Shown here piece after piece: positions 5,293 to 5,909 of a stretch of 5,909 bases of DNA (the first letter of the stretch is position 1; each line of letters begins with the position of its first letter). The position numbers and the translations under genes were made by a program. The notes beneath the pieces were generated by a model. It did no database searches and was not told where the DNA came from. It saw nothing but the letters and a program-made list of their open reading frames with translations. The stretch lies in contig JAGWJK010000320.1 in the NCBI GenBank assembly GCA_028865845.1, forward strand, positions 1 to 5,909. The letters run 5' to 3'. The stretch comes from Rhizobiaceae bacterium (GTDB lineage Bacteria > Pseudomonadota > Alphaproteobacteria > Rhizobiales > Rhizobiaceae).

Positions 5293-5909
5293 TTGGCCTT
5301 ACCGATCATCCCCCGCCCCGAACCTCTCTCCATACGCCATATCGATAGGCTGTCGGTCGAAACCTTTGCGGATCGCGCGACGATGGGCATTGCGGCTGCG
5401 GCTGACATCGCCAAGGCGCTGAAGGCGCTTCTTGACGTGCAGCGGCATGTGCGGATGATCTTTGCGGCCGCCCCCAGCCAAGCCAGCACGCTGGAAATAT
5501 TGCGCGCGACCGACGGCATCGACTGGGGCCGGGTCACCGCCTTTCATATGGACGAATATGTCGGCCTGCCGGCACATGCGCCCCAGCGTTTTGCCGAATG
5601 GCTGGATGCCCATCTGTTCAAGGCAGTGCCGTTCGCTGCAGTTTATAAGATCGAGCCGGATGCGGATGTGGCGGGTGAAATCGCGCGCTACAGCGCCCTC
5701 CTCAATGAGGCGCCGATCGACATTGTCTGCCTCGGCATCGGCGTCAATGGCCATATCGCCTTCAACGATCCACCGGTTGCCGATTTCAACGATCCGGTCG
5801 ACGTGAAGCTGGTCGAACTCGACGACATCTGCCGTCAACAACAGGTGGACGACGACTGCTTCGAGCGTTTCGAAGACGTGCCGGAACGCGCGATTACCCT
5901 CACCATTCC
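5293..5909 (+). CDS. Glucosamine-6-phosphate deaminase-like sugar isomerase (NagB family), cut by window end
   Basis: 205 codons are visible. The protein belongs to the NagB/6-phosphogluconolactonase fold family; NagB converts glucosamine-6-phosphate to fructose-6-phosphate and ammonia in the cytoplasm. Motifs seen: FHMDEYVGL (84-92), which holds the equivalent of E. coli NagB Asp72 at Asp87; LGIGVNGHIAFNDPP (147-161) with the catalytic His at 154; and the C-terminal ITLTI (201-205). Two active-site positions differ from E. coli: Asp141 is Asn152, as in many homologues, and Glu148 is Asp159. Together with the VADFNDP stretch these suggest a subfamily, so the exact substrate could be another amino sugar phosphate. 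It is probably the first gene of an operon repressed by the divergent LacI-family protein. The TTG start is preferred from its ribosome binding site. Confidence 0.88.
   Translation, partial: MALPIIPRPEPLSIRHIDRLSVETFADRATMGIAAAADIAKALKALLDVQRHVRMIFAAAPSQASTLEILRATDGIDWGRVTAFHMDEYVGLPAHAPQRFAEWLDAHLFKAVPFAAVYKIEPDADVAGEIARYSALLNEAPIDIVCLGIGVNGHIAFNDPPVADFNDPVDVKLVELDDICRQQQVDDDCFERFEDVPERAITLTI

Noticed and set aside
5299..5841. Minus-strand open frame of 180 codons
   Set aside because: Antisense to the NagB-like gene, whose motifs (MDEYVGL, GHIAFNDP) are clear.

Overview
The window looks like chromosomal or large-replicon DNA of a rhizobial alphaproteobacterium (Rhizobium/Agrobacterium-like). 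The genes are GC-rich, with strong Shine-Dalgarno sites, GTG and TTG starts and stop/start overlaps. The LacI regulator and the sugar-phosphate deaminase read like rhizobial proteins. This placement is from style and protein resemblance only; no database was searched.

Left part (1-2454, minus strand): three genes in one tightly coupled operon, read right to left. The first encodes a stand-alone cytoplasmic EAL-domain protein (c-di-GMP phosphodiesterase family) with its catalytic residues apparently intact. The second encodes a 164-residue protein that I do not recognise. The third encodes a large exported protein, cut off by the window edge, with an unusually long N-terminal extension, a signal peptide, a YadA-like head and then a 16-17-residue Asn/Gly-rich repeat. 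Both junctions are stop/start overlaps (ATGA, then GTGA), each with its own ribosome binding site. Upstream lies a leader of about 200 bp with a hairpin and a perfect 21-bp palindrome. The operon suggests an adhesin made together with a c-di-GMP-degrading enzyme and an unknown partner. This is the most interesting part of the window.

Middle part (about 2667-3835): roughly 1.1 kb with no convincing gene. It has AT-rich patches, a few hairpins, weak ORFs and one possible general-stress (EcfG-type) promoter upstream of the next gene. Then comes a small DUF2934 gene (3836-4063, plus strand) with a lysine-rich tail.

Right part (4115-5909): a LacI-family repressor gene (minus) faces away from a glucosamine-6-phosphate deaminase-like gene (plus, cut off by the window end). 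The divergent gap holds a perfect LacI-type operator next to a TTGACG -35 box. This is the usual layout of a sugar-inducible catabolic operon controlled by its own repressor. The DUF2934 and lacI-type genes converge on a short gap with inverted repeats.
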